DNA of 64,000 nt, taken from positions 548,938 through 612,937 of the forward strand of contig NZ_RXFT01000002.1 of the NCBI RefSeq assembly GCF_003952165.1, given 5' to 3'. Below are positions 19,142 to 27,715 of this stretch, piece after piece. The translations under genes were made by a program, and so were the position numbers. Under the pieces are notes generated by a model that was not told the origin of the DNA, did not search any database, and saw only the letters and a list, made by a program, of their open reading frames with translations. The stretch is from Variovorax guangxiensis. GTDB lineage: Bacteria > Pseudomonadota > Gammaproteobacteria > Burkholderiales > Burkholderiaceae_C. The number at the start of each line of letters is the position of its first letter. Positions within the stretch are counted from its first letter, which is position 1.

Positions 19142-19567
19142 TCAGGGGGTGCCGCGTTGCACGGCCTCGATGAGCTTGTCGAGCGTGGCGTCGAGCTGGG
19201 TCAGTTCGACGGCTCCGATGCCGCCGAACAGTGCGACTTCGCGTTCTCGACCGAGCGCGCCTACCGTTTCGTGCAGCGCCTTGCCGGCGGCGGTGAGATA
19301 GAGCCGGCTGCTGCGCCGGTCGGTCGGGTCGTCGTGGCGCTGCACGCGCTTGTGGCGCAGCAGGCCGGCGAGAGCGCGGCTCACCGCCATCTTGTCGAGG
19401 CCGGTCTGGTCGGCCACCTGCGTGGCGTTGAGGCCGGGTTGCGCTGCCAGAACCGCCATCGTGCGCCACTCGTTCAGCGTGATCCGGTGCTCGCGGCCCA
19501 CGCGCTCATGGAAAGGCCGCGCAGTGAGATTCACGACCCGCACCAGCTTGAAGAAGAGCGGGTCCAT
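19142..19567 (-). CDS. MarR-family transcriptional regulator
   Basis: 141 residues with the winged-helix core EWRTMAVLAAQPGLNATQVA, then TGLDKMAVSRALAGLLRHKR and the wing DPTDRRSSRLYLTAAGKAL. It is the third gene of an E1-alpha/E1-beta/marR unit, 12 bp after E1-beta, which suggests feedback control of that operon. A candidate operator is the dyad at 21621-21636 in front of E1-alpha. Effector unknown. Confidence 0.92.
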   Translation of the reverse strand: MDPLFFKLVRVVNLTARPFHERVGREHRITLNEWRTMAVLAAQPGLNATQVADQTGLDKMAVSRALAGLLRHKRVQRHDDPTDRRSSRLYLTAAGKALHETVGALGREREVALFGGIGAVELTQLDATLDKLIEAVQRGTP

Positions 19568-19579
19568 GGCGGGTCGCGT

Positions 19580-20539
19580 TCAGCCAGCGAGCCTTTTCGC
19601 CGCCGCCACGATGGCCTCGGTGCCGACGCGCGACTGCGCCTCCAGCACCGGCGCATAGCCGACCGGAATGCGCGGCGCGCCCAGCCGTGCCACGCGGCAG
19701 CCGGTGGCCTCCGCAGCGCTGGCCGCGATCTCCGCACCGAAGCCCGCCGCCTGCACCGCCTCGTGGACCACCAGCAGCCGGCCGGTGCGCGCGCACGACG
19801 ACAGCACCGTCTCGCGGTCCCAGGGCCACAGCGTGCGCAGGTCGATCAGGTCCACCGCGATGCCCTCGGCCGCCAGCGCATCGCACGCCGCCGCGCTGGC
19901 CTGCATCTGCCGGCTCCAGCTCACGAGTGTGAGCGCATCGCCCTCGCGCACGCGTGCCGCCTTGCCCAGCGGCACGGCGACGCTTTCGTCGACCTCGCCG
20001 CGCGCGCCCCACAGCGTCTTGTGCTCGATGTAGACCACGGGGTCGCCGCACTGCAGGGCAGAGCGCAGCAGCCCGTGGTTGTCCTGCGGCGTCGAGGGGC
20101 TCACCACTACCACGCCCGGCAGGTGCGCGAACCAGGCTTCGAGCGATTGCGAATGCTGCGCGGCCGAGGCGTCCCAGATGCCGCCGGGCATGCGCGCCAC
20201 CAGCGGCACGCGGCCCTGGCCGCCGAACATGAAGCGGTTCTTGGCGGCCTGGTTCACCAGCTCGTCCATGCCGCACAGCGCGAAGTCGACCACGCGCATC
20301 TCGACCACCGGCCGCAGCCCTGCGAGCGCCATGCCCACGCCGGCGCCCATGATCGCGGCCTCGCTGATCGGCGTGTCGATCACGCGGCCGGGGCCGAAGC
20401 TCTGCTGCAGCCCCTTGTACTGCCCGAAGATGCCGCCGCGGCCCACGTCCTCGCCGAGCACCACCACGCGCGGGTCGGCTTCCATCTCGCGCTGCAGGGC
20501 GAGCAGGGCGGCTTCCGAATAACTGAGTTCGTGCTTCAT
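19580..20539 (-). CDS. 2-oxo acid dehydrogenase E1 component, beta subunit
   Basis: 319 residues from ATG 20539. It has the transketolase pyrimidine-binding fold (VVVLGEDVGRGGIFGQYKGL, then DTPISEAAIMGAGVGMAL) and the C-terminal transketolase domain (VDLIDLRTLWPWDRETVL). With the alpha subunit it forms the thiamine-diphosphate decarboxylase of a pyruvate, acetoin or branched-chain oxo-acid complex. The ATG overlaps the alpha stop by 4 bp behind GGGAGGG, which is why it is preferred to GTG 20545. No E2 or E3 gene is nearby. Confidence 0.9.
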   Translation of the reverse strand: MKHELSYSEAALLALQREMEADPRVVVLGEDVGRGGIFGQYKGLQQSFGPGRVIDTPISEAAIMGAGVGMALAGLRPVVEMRVVDFALCGMDELVNQAAKNRFMFGGQGRVPLVARMPGGIWDASAAQHSQSLEAWFAHLPGVVVVSPSTPQDNHGLLRSALQCGDPVVYIEHKTLWGARGEVDESVAVPLGKAARVREGDALTLVSWSRQMQASAAACDALAAEGIAVDLIDLRTLWPWDRETVLSSCARTGRLLVVHEAVQAAGFGAEIAASAAEATGCRVARLGAPRIPVGYAPVLEAQSRVGTEAIVAAAKRLAG

Positions 20540-21579
20540 CGCCACTGGCCCTCCCCGACGGTCTGCACGTCGGTGAAGGCGGCGGCCGGCTCGGGCCAGG
20601 GGGCCGCGTCGGCGATGGCGAGGGCGGTGTCGACCTCGTCGCGCGCGGCGTTCTCGATGGCGTCGAGCGCGGAAGCCGCGACGCCGGCCGAAAGCAGATG
20701 GGCGCGTGCCCGTGCGATCGGGTCGGTCTCGAGCGCGGCGGCCAGTTCAGCCGGATCGCGGTAGGCTGCCACGTCCACCGACACATGCCCCTTCACGCGG
20801 TAGGTCAGCGCATGCAGCAGGCGCGGCCCGCCGCCGCTGCGCACCTGCGCCACCAGCTTCGCGGCGGCCGCATGCACCGCGAACACGTCGTTGCCATCGA
20901 CCTGCGTGGACGCGATGCCGAGCGACTCGGCGCGCGCCGAGGCGCCTTCCCCGGCCGTCATCGGGCCGCTCGCCGTGGTCGCGCTCCAGCGGTTGTCCTC
21001 GCAGACGAAGAGCACCGGCAGCTCGTACACGCGCGCCCAGTTCAGCGCCTCGAGGAAGGGGCCGCGGTTGATCGCGCCGTCGCCGAAGAAGCAGACGGTG
21101 ATGTCGTCGCCCTTGTTCAGCAGCTTCTGCGCGTGCGCCGCGCCCACCGCGATCGGCAGCCCCGCCGCCACCACGCCGTTGGCGCCCAGCATGCCGACCG
21201 AGAAGTCGGCGATGTGCATCGAGCCGCCCTTGCCGCCGTTGAAGCCGGTGGCCTTGCCGAACAGCTCGCACATCATCCGCGCGAGATCGGCGCCCTTGGC
21301 CAGCGTGTGGCCGTGGCCCCGGTGGGTGGAAGTGAGGTAGTCGGCGGCGCGTAGGTGGGCGCAGACGCCGGCCGGTACCGCCTCCTGCCCGGTGGAGAGG
21401 TGCAGCGGCCCGCGCACCTTGGCGGCGCCCGCCGCCTGCTGGCCATAGGCGCTCACGCCGCCCTGGCTGGCGGTCTCCGCCGCGTTCTCGAAGGCCCGTA
21501 TCCGCACCATGACGCGGTACAGGGCCACAGCCGTGCCGTGCGCGCCATGGACGGCGCTGCCGGAAATGCTCGAGTCCAT
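20536..21579 (-). CDS. 2-oxo acid/acetoin dehydrogenase-type E1 component, alpha subunit
   Basis: 347 residues. The thiamine-diphosphate motif GDG...N reads FFGDGAINRGPFLEALNWA (about 165-185), preceded by GGSMHIADFSVGMLGANGVV. The loop LTYRVKGHVSVDVAAYRD is typical of E1-alpha. Acetoin dehydrogenase alpha is a close type, but an insertion (SQGGVSAYGQQAAGAAKVR) after about residue 38 is unusual. It starts the E1-alpha/E1-beta/marR operon behind GGAGAC. Paired subunits without E2/E3 may work with a complex encoded elsewhere or as a free decarboxylase. Confidence 0.88.
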   Translation of the reverse strand: MDSSISGSAVHGAHGTAVALYRVMVRIRAFENAAETASQGGVSAYGQQAAGAAKVRGPLHLSTGQEAVPAGVCAHLRAADYLTSTHRGHGHTLAKGADLARMMCELFGKATGFNGGKGGSMHIADFSVGMLGANGVVAAGLPIAVGAAHAQKLLNKGDDITVCFFGDGAINRGPFLEALNWARVYELPVLFVCEDNRWSATTASGPMTAGEGASARAESLGIASTQVDGNDVFAVHAAAAKLVAQVRSGGGPRLLHALTYRVKGHVSVDVAAYRDPAELAAALETDPIARARAHLLSAGVAASALDAIENAARDEVDTALAIADAAPWPEPAAAFTDVQTVGEGQWR

Positions 21580-21620
21580 CTTGTCTCCGACGCCCTTGGG
21601 GCGGGCGTTCCGGAAAAAAT

Positions 21621-21636
21621 CGTATCAAGCGATACG
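21621..21636. promoter_or_regulatory. Dyad upstream of the E1 operon (candidate MarR operator)
   Basis: CGTATC-AAGC-GATACG is a perfect 6-bp inverted repeat 41 bp before the E1-alpha start codon, in the 97-bp gap after paoC. Its size suits a MarR dimer, and a marR gene ends the downstream operon. Confidence 0.45.
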
Positions 21637-21676
21637 GACTCGCGGCACCGGGCTTACCCGCCACGTGCCGGCAAAT

Positions 21677-23887
21677 TCAGGCCACCGGCGGCAGGCGATC
21701 CAGCAGCTTGTCGAGCGTGATCGGGTAGTCGCGCACCCGCACGCCCGTTGCGTTGTAGACGGCGTTCGCCACCGCCGCGGCGACGCCGCACATGCCGAGC
21801 TCCCCGACGCCCTTGGCCTTCATCGGCGAGGAGATCGGGTCGGTCTCGTCGAGGAAGACGACGTCCTGGTGCGGAATGTCCGCATGCACCGGCACCTCGT
21901 AGCCCGCAAGGTCGTGGTTGACGAAGAAGCCGTGCCGCCTGTCGAGCGCCAGCTCTTCCATCAGCGCGCCGCCGACGCCCATCGTCATCGCGCCGATCAC
22001 CTGGCTGCGCGCGGACTTCGGGTTCAGGATGCGCCCCGCCGCGCACACCGCGAGCATGCGCCGCACGCGGATCTCGCCGGTGGCCGCATCGACGCCGACC
22101 TCCACGAAATGCGCGCCGAAGGTCGACTGCTGGTACTTCTTGTCGAGGTCGCCGAATTCGATGCTGTCCTCCACCACCAGCTCCTGCGCTCCCGCCGCCT
22201 CGGCCAGCGGCACTGCGCGCGAGCCGGCGCGCACCATGCCTTCGGAGAACTCCGCCTCGGCTACCGGAATGCCCAGCTTCGACGCCACGGCTTCGCGCAG
22301 CTTCATGCATGCCGCGAAGACGCCGGAGGTCGAGCTGTTGGCGCCCCACTGGCCGCCCGAGCCGGCCGAAACCGGGTGCGCCGAGTCGCCCAGGCGCACC
22401 TGCACCTTGTCGAGCGTCACGCCCATGGTCTCGGCGGCGGTCTGCGCGATGATGGTGTAGGTCCCGGTGCCGATGTCCGTCATGTCGGTCTCCACCGTGA
22501 CCATGCCCCGGTTGTCCAGACGCACGCGCGCGCCCGACTTCATCACCAGGTTGTTGCGGAACGCGGCGGCCACGCCCATGCCGACGAGCCAGCGGCCGTC
22601 GCGCTGCTGCCCCGGCGCCGGGTTGCGCCTGTTCCAGCCGAAGCGCTCGGCGCCTGTGCGCAGGCATTCGATCAGCTTGCGCTGCGAATAGGGACGCTGC
22701 GGCTTCTCGGGGTCGACCTGCGTGTCGTTGAGCACGCGGAACTCGATCGGGTCGATGCCCAGCTTCTCGGCCATCTCGTCCATGGCGATCTCCAGCGCCA
22801 TCATGCCGGGCGCCTCGCCGGGCGCGCGCATCGCGTTGCCCTCGGGCAGGTCGAGCACCGCCAGGCGCGTGGTCGTGAGGCGGTTCGCGCCGGCGTAAAG
22901 CAGGCGGGTCTGGTTCACGGCCGTCTCCGGCTGGCCGCCCGGCAGGTCGCCCGACCAGCCTTCGTGCGCGATGGCGGTGAGCCTGCCGTCCCGGCCGGCG
23001 CCCAGGCGGATGCGCTGGATGGTCGCGGGCCGGTGCGTGGTGTTGTTCGCCATCAGCGGCCGCGGCAGCGCCACCTTCACCGGCCGCCGCGCCGCCCGCG
23101 CACCCAGCGCCGCGAGCAGCGCATCGGCCCGCACGAACAGCTTGCCGCCGAAGCCGCCGCCGACGAAGGGCGAGATCAGCCGCACGTTCGCCTTCGCGAT
23201 GCCGAGCGTCTTGGCGACGTCGCCGGCGCCCCAGGCGATCATCTGGTTCGAGGTCCAGATGGTGAGCTTGTCGCCCTGCCACTGCGCGATGGAGGCGTGC
23301 GGCTCCATCATCGCGTGCGACTCGTCGGGCGTGGTGTAGGTCGCGTCGAGCTGCACGGGGGCCGCCGCGTAGGCGCCCGCGAAATCGCCCGTCTTCGTCT
23401 GCGGCTCGCCCGCGAAGGGGTTGGGCGCGGGCAGTTTCGCCGCGTCCTTCTCGGCGGACAGGTCGAAGCGGCCCGGCGTGCGCTCGTACTCGACGCGCAC
23501 CAGCTGCGCGGCCGCGCGCGCCTGCTCGAAGGTGTCGGCCACGACCAGCGCCACCGCCTGGTGGTAGTGGTCGATCTCGGGGCCGCCCAGGAGCTTGGCC
23601 GTGTTGAAGTCGCCCTTGGCGAGCTTGCCCGCATTGCGCGCGGTGACGATCGCCAGCACGCCCGGCGCCGCCCGGGCGGCGGCCATGTCCATCGACGCGA
23701 TGCGGCCCTTCGCGATGCCCGCGCCCACGACATAGCCGTAGGCCGCGTCGGGCGCCTCGGCGTTGCGCTCGTAGGCGTAGCGCGCGAAGCCCGTGGTCTT
23801 CATGGGGCCGTCGATGCGGTCCGTCGGCTTGCCGATGATCTTCAGCTGGTCGATGGGATTGGTCGTGGCGGGGGTGTCGAATCTCAT
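21677..23887 (-). CDS. paoC: Aldehyde oxidoreductase molybdenum-binding subunit PaoC
   Basis: 736 residues, close in length to E. coli PaoC. It starts MRFDTPATTNPIDQLKIIGK and contains FVGGGFGGKLFVRADALLA, NAMRAPGEAPGMMALEIAMD and, near the C-terminus, KAKGVGELGMCGVAAA with the catalytic glutamate of the xanthine oxidase family. The large subunit binds the molybdenum cytosine dinucleotide cofactor. PaoABC oxidises aromatic and other aldehydes to acids in the periplasm. It lies 2 bp after paoB. No PaoD-type maturation chaperone gene follows, so insertion of the cofactor must rely on a gene elsewhere. Confidence 0.95.
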   Translation of the reverse strand: MRFDTPATTNPIDQLKIIGKPTDRIDGPMKTTGFARYAYERNAEAPDAAYGYVVGAGIAKGRIASMDMAAARAAPGVLAIVTARNAGKLAKGDFNTAKLLGGPEIDHYHQAVALVVADTFEQARAAAQLVRVEYERTPGRFDLSAEKDAAKLPAPNPFAGEPQTKTGDFAGAYAAAPVQLDATYTTPDESHAMMEPHASIAQWQGDKLTIWTSNQMIAWGAGDVAKTLGIAKANVRLISPFVGGGFGGKLFVRADALLAALGARAARRPVKVALPRPLMANNTTHRPATIQRIRLGAGRDGRLTAIAHEGWSGDLPGGQPETAVNQTRLLYAGANRLTTTRLAVLDLPEGNAMRAPGEAPGMMALEIAMDEMAEKLGIDPIEFRVLNDTQVDPEKPQRPYSQRKLIECLRTGAERFGWNRRNPAPGQQRDGRWLVGMGVAAAFRNNLVMKSGARVRLDNRGMVTVETDMTDIGTGTYTIIAQTAAETMGVTLDKVQVRLGDSAHPVSAGSGGQWGANSSTSGVFAACMKLREAVASKLGIPVAEAEFSEGMVRAGSRAVPLAEAAGAQELVVEDSIEFGDLDKKYQQSTFGAHFVEVGVDAATGEIRVRRMLAVCAAGRILNPKSARSQVIGAMTMGVGGALMEELALDRRHGFFVNHDLAGYEVPVHADIPHQDVVFLDETDPISSPMKAKGVGELGMCGVAAAVANAVYNATGVRVRDYPITLDKLLDRLPPVA

Positions 23888-23889
23888 GG

Positions 23890-24840
23890 TCAGCTCCTCG
23901 CTTGCGTGATGGCGGCGGCCAGCGTGCGCTCGGCGAGCTGCAGCTTGAACGCGTTCTCGTGGGTGGGCTGCGCGTCGGCGAGCAGCCGCGCGGTAACGGC
24001 CCTGGCGCCTTGCGGCATGGCGGTCTCTGCAGCCTCCATGCGCCACGGCTTGTGCGCGACGCCGCCGAGCGCCACCCGGCCGGAGCCGTCGCGCTGCACG
24101 ATGGCCGCGACCGACACCAGCGCGAAGGCATAGGAGGCGCGATCGCGGATCTTGCGGTAGACGTGCGTGCCGCCCACGGGCCTGGGCAGCGTGACGCCGG
24201 TGATGAGCTCATCGCGCTCCAGCGTCGTCTCGACGTGCGGCGTGTCGCCTGGCAGGCGATGGAAGTCGGCGATCGGAATCACGCGGGTGCGTCCGTCGGG
24301 CCGCACGGTCTCGACCGAGGCGTCCAGCACGCGCATCGCCACGGCCATGTCGCTGGGGTTGGTGGCGATGCAGGACTTGCTACCCCCGATCACCGCGAGC
24401 TGCCGCGTCACGCCGCCGATGGCGCCGCAGCCGCTGCCGGGGCGGCGCTTGTTGCACGGCTGGTCGGTGTCGTAGAAATAGGGGCAGCGCGTGCGCTGCA
24501 GCAGGTTGCCCGCGGTGGTCGCCTTGTTGCGCAGCTGGCCCGATGCGCCGGCCAGCAGCGCGCGGGAGAGCACGCCGTAGTCGCGTCGCACGCGCTCGTC
24601 GGCCGCCAGGTCGGTGTTGCGCACCAGGGCGCCGATGCGCAGGCCGCCCTCGGGCGTCGGCTCGATGCGGTCCAGCGCCAGGCCGTTCACGTCGACCAGG
24701 TGCACCGGCGCCTCGATCTGCAGCTTCATGAGGTCGAGCAGGTTGGTGCCGCCGGCGATGAACTTCGCGCCGGGCCTGCCCGCGACGGCGGACGCCGCCT
24801 GCGCCGGGGTTGCGGCGCGCTCGTAGGTGAAAGCCTTCAT
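23890..24840 (-). CDS. paoB: Aldehyde oxidoreductase FAD-binding subunit PaoB
   Basis: 316 residues. FAD-binding segments [18 protein letters not shown] (about 26) and [21 protein letters not shown] (about 108) match the xanthine-oxidase medium subunit. PaoB in addition carries a [4Fe-4S] cluster; the cysteines expected for it are present in [21 protein letters not shown]. It passes electrons between the iron-sulfur and molybdenum subunits. Its ATG overlaps the paoA stop by 4 bp. Confidence 0.94.
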   Translation of the reverse strand: MKAFTYERAATPAQAASAVAGRPGAKFIAGGTNLLDLMKLQIEAPVHLVDVNGLALDRIEPTPEGGLRIGALVRNTDLAADERVRRDYGVLSRALLAGASGQLRNKATTAGNLLQRTRCPYFYDTDQPCNKRRPGSGCGAIGGVTRQLAVIGGSKSCIATNPSDMAVAMRVLDASVETVRPDGRTRVIPIADFHRLPGDTPHVETTLERDELITGVTLPRPVGGTHVYRKIRDRASYAFALVSVAAIVQRDGSGRVALGGVAHKPWRMEAAETAMPQGARAVTARLLADAQPTHENAFKLQLAERTLAAAITQARS

Positions 24841-25487
24841 GCCTTGCTCCCCGCCACTTCCGTGATGGCATCGACGATGTTGGAGTAGGCGCCGCAGCGG
24901 CAGATGTTGCCGCTCATGCGCTCGCGCAGTTCCTCCGCCGAGAGAATGGGGCGCGCCGTGAGGTCGGCGCTCACGTGGCTCGGCACGCCGCGCCTGACCT
25001 CGTCGATCACCCCGACCGCCGAGCAGATCTGGCCGGGCGTGCAATAGCCGCACTGGTAGCCGTCGTGCCGGACGAAGGCGGCCTGCAGCGGATGCATGCC
25101 TTGCGGCGTGCCCAGCCCTTCGATGGTCGTGACCTGCGCGCCCTCGTGCATCACGGCGAGCGTCAGGCAGGAGTTGATCCGCCTTCCGTCGACGATGACC
25201 GTGCAGGCGCCGCACTGGCCGTGGTCGCAGCCCTTCTTGGTGCCCGTCAGGTGCAGGTGCTCGCGCAGTGCGTCGAGCAGGGTGGTGCGCGTGTCCAGGT
25301 CGAGCGCCTGCGCCGTGCCGTTGACGTTCAGCGTCAGCTTCATGCGCGAGCCGCCCGCGGCCGCTGCCGGGGCCGCGGTCTGCGCCGACGCGGGCGGCGC
25401 GGTGGATGCCGAGACCGCCGCGGCGGTCGCGGCGCCGACGATGAGCGCGTCGCGCCGCGAGATCAGTTGTGTCGTGGGACTGTCCAT
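24837..25487 (-). CDS. paoA: Aldehyde oxidoreductase iron-sulfur subunit PaoA
   Basis: 216 residues from ATG 25487. The N-terminus carries a twin-arginine signal ([17 protein letters not shown], to about residue 36), so the complex is exported folded to the periplasm. The first [2Fe-2S] motif is [16 protein letters not shown] and the second is [11 protein letters not shown] with NICRCGAY. The frame is open for 20 more codons upstream, but this ATG places the RR motif at the usual distance. It is the first gene of paoABC; the 265-bp gap to the AraC gene should hold the promoter. Confidence 0.94.
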   Translation of the reverse strand: MDSPTTQLISRRDALIVGAATAAAVSASTAPPASAQTAAPAAAAGGSRMKLTLNVNGTAQALDLDTRTTLLDALREHLHLTGTKKGCDHGQCGACTVIVDGRRINSCLTLAVMHEGAQVTTIEGLGTPQGMHPLQAAFVRHDGYQCGYCTPGQICSAVGVIDEVRRGVPSHVSADLTARPILSAEELRERMSGNICRCGAYSNIVDAITEVAGSKA

Positions 25488-25699
25488 GTCAGCTCCTGCT
25501 GTTCGAGGTTCGTGGGGATGGCGAGTACTGCTGATAGCGCGTGCCATGGGCGGTGGCGGTAGGAAAACGGCTGCTGTTGATCCCTGCCCGCGGCCCGCGG
25601 GGCTCCCCGCTTCCGAAAATGGTTCTCACCTTGGGAGGCCGCGGGGGCAGACCGGCCGATTCCCATTCTTCTGAAGCCGCGCGAGGATCGATAGCGCAA

Positions 25700-25723
25700 T
25701 CCTCTTCATTTCTTGCCCGATCC
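25700..25723 (-). promoter_or_regulatory. 24-bp inverted-repeat arm between araC-type gene and paoA
   Basis: Read on the minus strand this matches 22 of 24 bases of the sequence at 26820-26843; the shared core is GGATCGGGCAAGAAAT. It lies 213 bp before paoA. Together the two arms flank the AraC-type gene and may be its binding sites. Confidence 0.45.
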
Positions 25724-25752
25724 GATGAGGCGCGGCGGCAACGGGTCCTGCC

Positions 25753-26742
25753 TCAGGCCCCGCTGGCGTGGCCTTGCCCGGCTCCCGCTGCGTCGATTCC
25801 CCTGCCACCCGCGCGCGCACCGCCGCGCAGCACTTCGATGTCCCGCCTGGGCGGTGCGCCGAACAGACGGCTGTACTCGCGGCTGAACTGCGACGGGCTT
25901 TCGTAGCCGACCTGGAAGGCCGCGCTCGCCGCATCGAAGTGCTCGTTGAGCATCAGCCGCTTCGCCTCGTTCAGCCGCAGCCACTTCTGGTACTGCAGCG
26001 GACTCATCGCCGTCAGCTGGCGGAAGTGGTGGTGGAAGGTCGGCGCGCTCATCTGCACGCGGGCCGCGAGCTCGTCGATGCGAAAGGGGGAGGCGTAGTT
26101 CAGCTTCAGCCAGTCGATGGCCCTGGCGATCCGGTGGCCCTGCCCGTCGACCGAGGCGATCTGCCGCAGCCTCGCGGCCTGGTCGCTCATCAGCAACCGG
26201 TAGTGGATCTCGCGATGGATCATCGGCGCGAGAACGGGAATGGCCTCGGGCTCGTCCAGCAGTTCCACCAGCCGGGTGATCGGCGCCAGCAGCGCGGGCG
26301 TCGCCTCGCCGAGTCCCACGCCGATGCCGATGGGCCGCTCGCGATGCGGCGGCAGGCCGCCCTGCGCGATGAGCTCGGCCAGCACGCGCACGTCGAGCTT
26401 GAGCATCAGGCCCAGGCAGGGCTGCCGCGGGCTCGCCGTCTTCACTTCGGAATTGGCGGGCATGTCCAGCGAGGTGATGAGGAACCGCGATGTGTCGTAC
26501 GGATAGGCCTCGCCGCCCACCCACATCTGCTTGGCGCCCTGCGCGACGAGCACGATGCTCGGCTCGACCATGCAGACGGCCGGTGGCGCGGGAGATTCGC
26601 GCCTGAAGAAGCCGAGGTTGGCGATGGGCGTGTCGTGGTCGCCCGGCAGCGGCGTGCGGGCATCGATGACCCGCGCCATCGCCTGCTGCAGCGCCCTGCA
26701 CCGCGCTGCGGCGTCCTCGTCCGCATCCTGTCTGGGGGCCAT
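25753..26742 (-). CDS. AraC-family transcriptional regulator
   Basis: 329 residues. An N-terminal cupin-like AraC_N domain (about 30-190, with MVEPSIVLVAQGAKQMWVGG) is followed by two helix-turn-helix motifs: DWLKLNYASPFRIDELAARV with MSAPTFHHHFRQLTAMSPLQ, and AAFQVGYESPSQFSREYSRLFG. Regulators of this type often sit next to aldehyde or alcohol oxidation genes. It lies upstream of paoABC on the same strand. A 24-bp inverted repeat flanks it, giving candidate operators for both itself and paoABC. Confidence 0.92.
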   Translation of the reverse strand: MAPRQDADEDAAARCRALQQAMARVIDARTPLPGDHDTPIANLGFFRRESPAPPAVCMVEPSIVLVAQGAKQMWVGGEAYPYDTSRFLITSLDMPANSEVKTASPRQPCLGLMLKLDVRVLAELIAQGGLPPHRERPIGIGVGLGEATPALLAPITRLVELLDEPEAIPVLAPMIHREIHYRLLMSDQAARLRQIASVDGQGHRIARAIDWLKLNYASPFRIDELAARVQMSAPTFHHHFRQLTAMSPLQYQKWLRLNEAKRLMLNEHFDAASAAFQVGYESPSQFSREYSRLFGAPPRRDIEVLRGGARAGGRGIDAAGAGQGHASGA

Positions 26743-27062
26743 CTTGCTTGCTTCGAGACTTTGCGCAGGACTCTACCCGCGGGGCGCTTCGTCATCCACA
26801 AAAGAGCCGTGTCCCCGAAGGATCGGGCAAGAAATCCAGAGGAGTGAGCAAGCCTTCGCATCCCTCGGCGCAGCGGGCACCTGCCTGCCCTCCTACATCG
26901 TTGCGAGACGTTTCTGCGAACGCGTGCAGGACAAATGCCCGACCCGCCTGGCGAGGCCCCGCGGCGCAAGGGCCTGTGGCATCTTCACCTACTCATTCCG
27001 TCTGCCGGCCCGCGTGCCGGCTCGCGGCCATCCACCAAACACAGCGCAGGAGGCACATCACC
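26743..27062. other. 320-bp intergenic region between araC-type and response-regulator genes
   Basis: Divergent promoter region. It holds the second copy of the 24-bp repeat (26820-26843) and, at its right end, a strong AGGAGG for the response regulator. The rest reads as noncoding; open frames through it lack family-like features. Confidence 0.6.
26820..26843 (+). promoter_or_regulatory. 24-bp inverted-repeat arm upstream of the araC-type gene
   Basis: Partner of 25700-25723, in opposite orientation, 78 bp before the AraC-type start codon. The only differences are two adjacent bases in the centre (CC against GA). Confidence 0.45.
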
Positions 27063-27695
27063 ATGATCAAGATCGGCATCGTCGACGACCACGCGGTCGT
27101 CCGCACAGGCCTGAAGTCGTTCTTCTCCACTTTCGTCGACTTCCGCGTGGTCGGCGAGGCCGGCACCGGCCGGGAGGCCATCGACCTGGTGCGCACGGCC
27201 GATCTCGACGTTCTGGTGATGGACCTTTCCATGCCCGGCCAGAGCGGCATCGACGCGCTCGCGATGGTGCGCGCCAAGGCGCCCGACCTCGGCGTGCTCA
27301 TCCTCAGCGGCTACCCCGAGGAGCACTACGCGGTGAACCTCATCCGCCAGGGCGCATCCGGCTACCTCAACAAGGAATGCGAGCCCGAGGAGATCGCCAA
27401 GGCCATCCGCACGATCGCGCTGGGCCGGCGCTACATCTCGCCCTCGGTGGCCGAGCTGCTCGCGGGCCAGCTGGAACGCAAGGACAACGCGCCGCCGCAC
27501 GAGCACCTGTCGGAGCGCGAATTCCAGGTGTTCCTGAAGCTGGCCAAGGGAGAATCGGTGGGCGCCATCGGCGAGGCTCTGTCGCTCTCGGTGAAGACCA
27601 TCAGCACCTACCGCACGCGGCTGATGGAGAAGATGAACCTCTCCACCAACAGCGACCTCACCTACTACGCGATCAAGACGCAGCTGATCGATTGA
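27063..27695 (+). CDS. NarL/FixJ-type response regulator
   Basis: 210 residues. The receiver domain (1-120) has the acidic pair D8-D9, the phosphoacceptor D54 in VLVMDLSMPG, and the lysine in GYLNKE. The C-terminal LuxR-type helix-turn-helix (about 145-205) contains LSEREFQVFLKLAKGESVGAIGEALSLSVKTISTYRTRLMEK. ATG 27063 follows AGGAGG. No histidine kinase gene is next to it, so it is an orphan. Targets are unknown. Confidence 0.94.
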   Translation: MIKIGIVDDHAVVRTGLKSFFSTFVDFRVVGEAGTGREAIDLVRTADLDVLVMDLSMPGQSGIDALAMVRAKAPDLGVLILSGYPEEHYAVNLIRQGASGYLNKECEPEEIAKAIRTIALGRRYISPSVAELLAGQLERKDNAPPHEHLSEREFQVFLKLAKGESVGAIGEALSLSVKTISTYRTRLMEKMNLSTNSDLTYYAIKTQLID

Positions 27696-27715
27696 TCGTT
27701 TGATCGGCTTATCGC

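Noticed and set aside
18843..19469. Open frame running through the A2/A3 repeats
   Set aside because: Its apparent repeated peptide is only the translation of the tandem DNA repeat. Similar false peptides appear at every family A copy.
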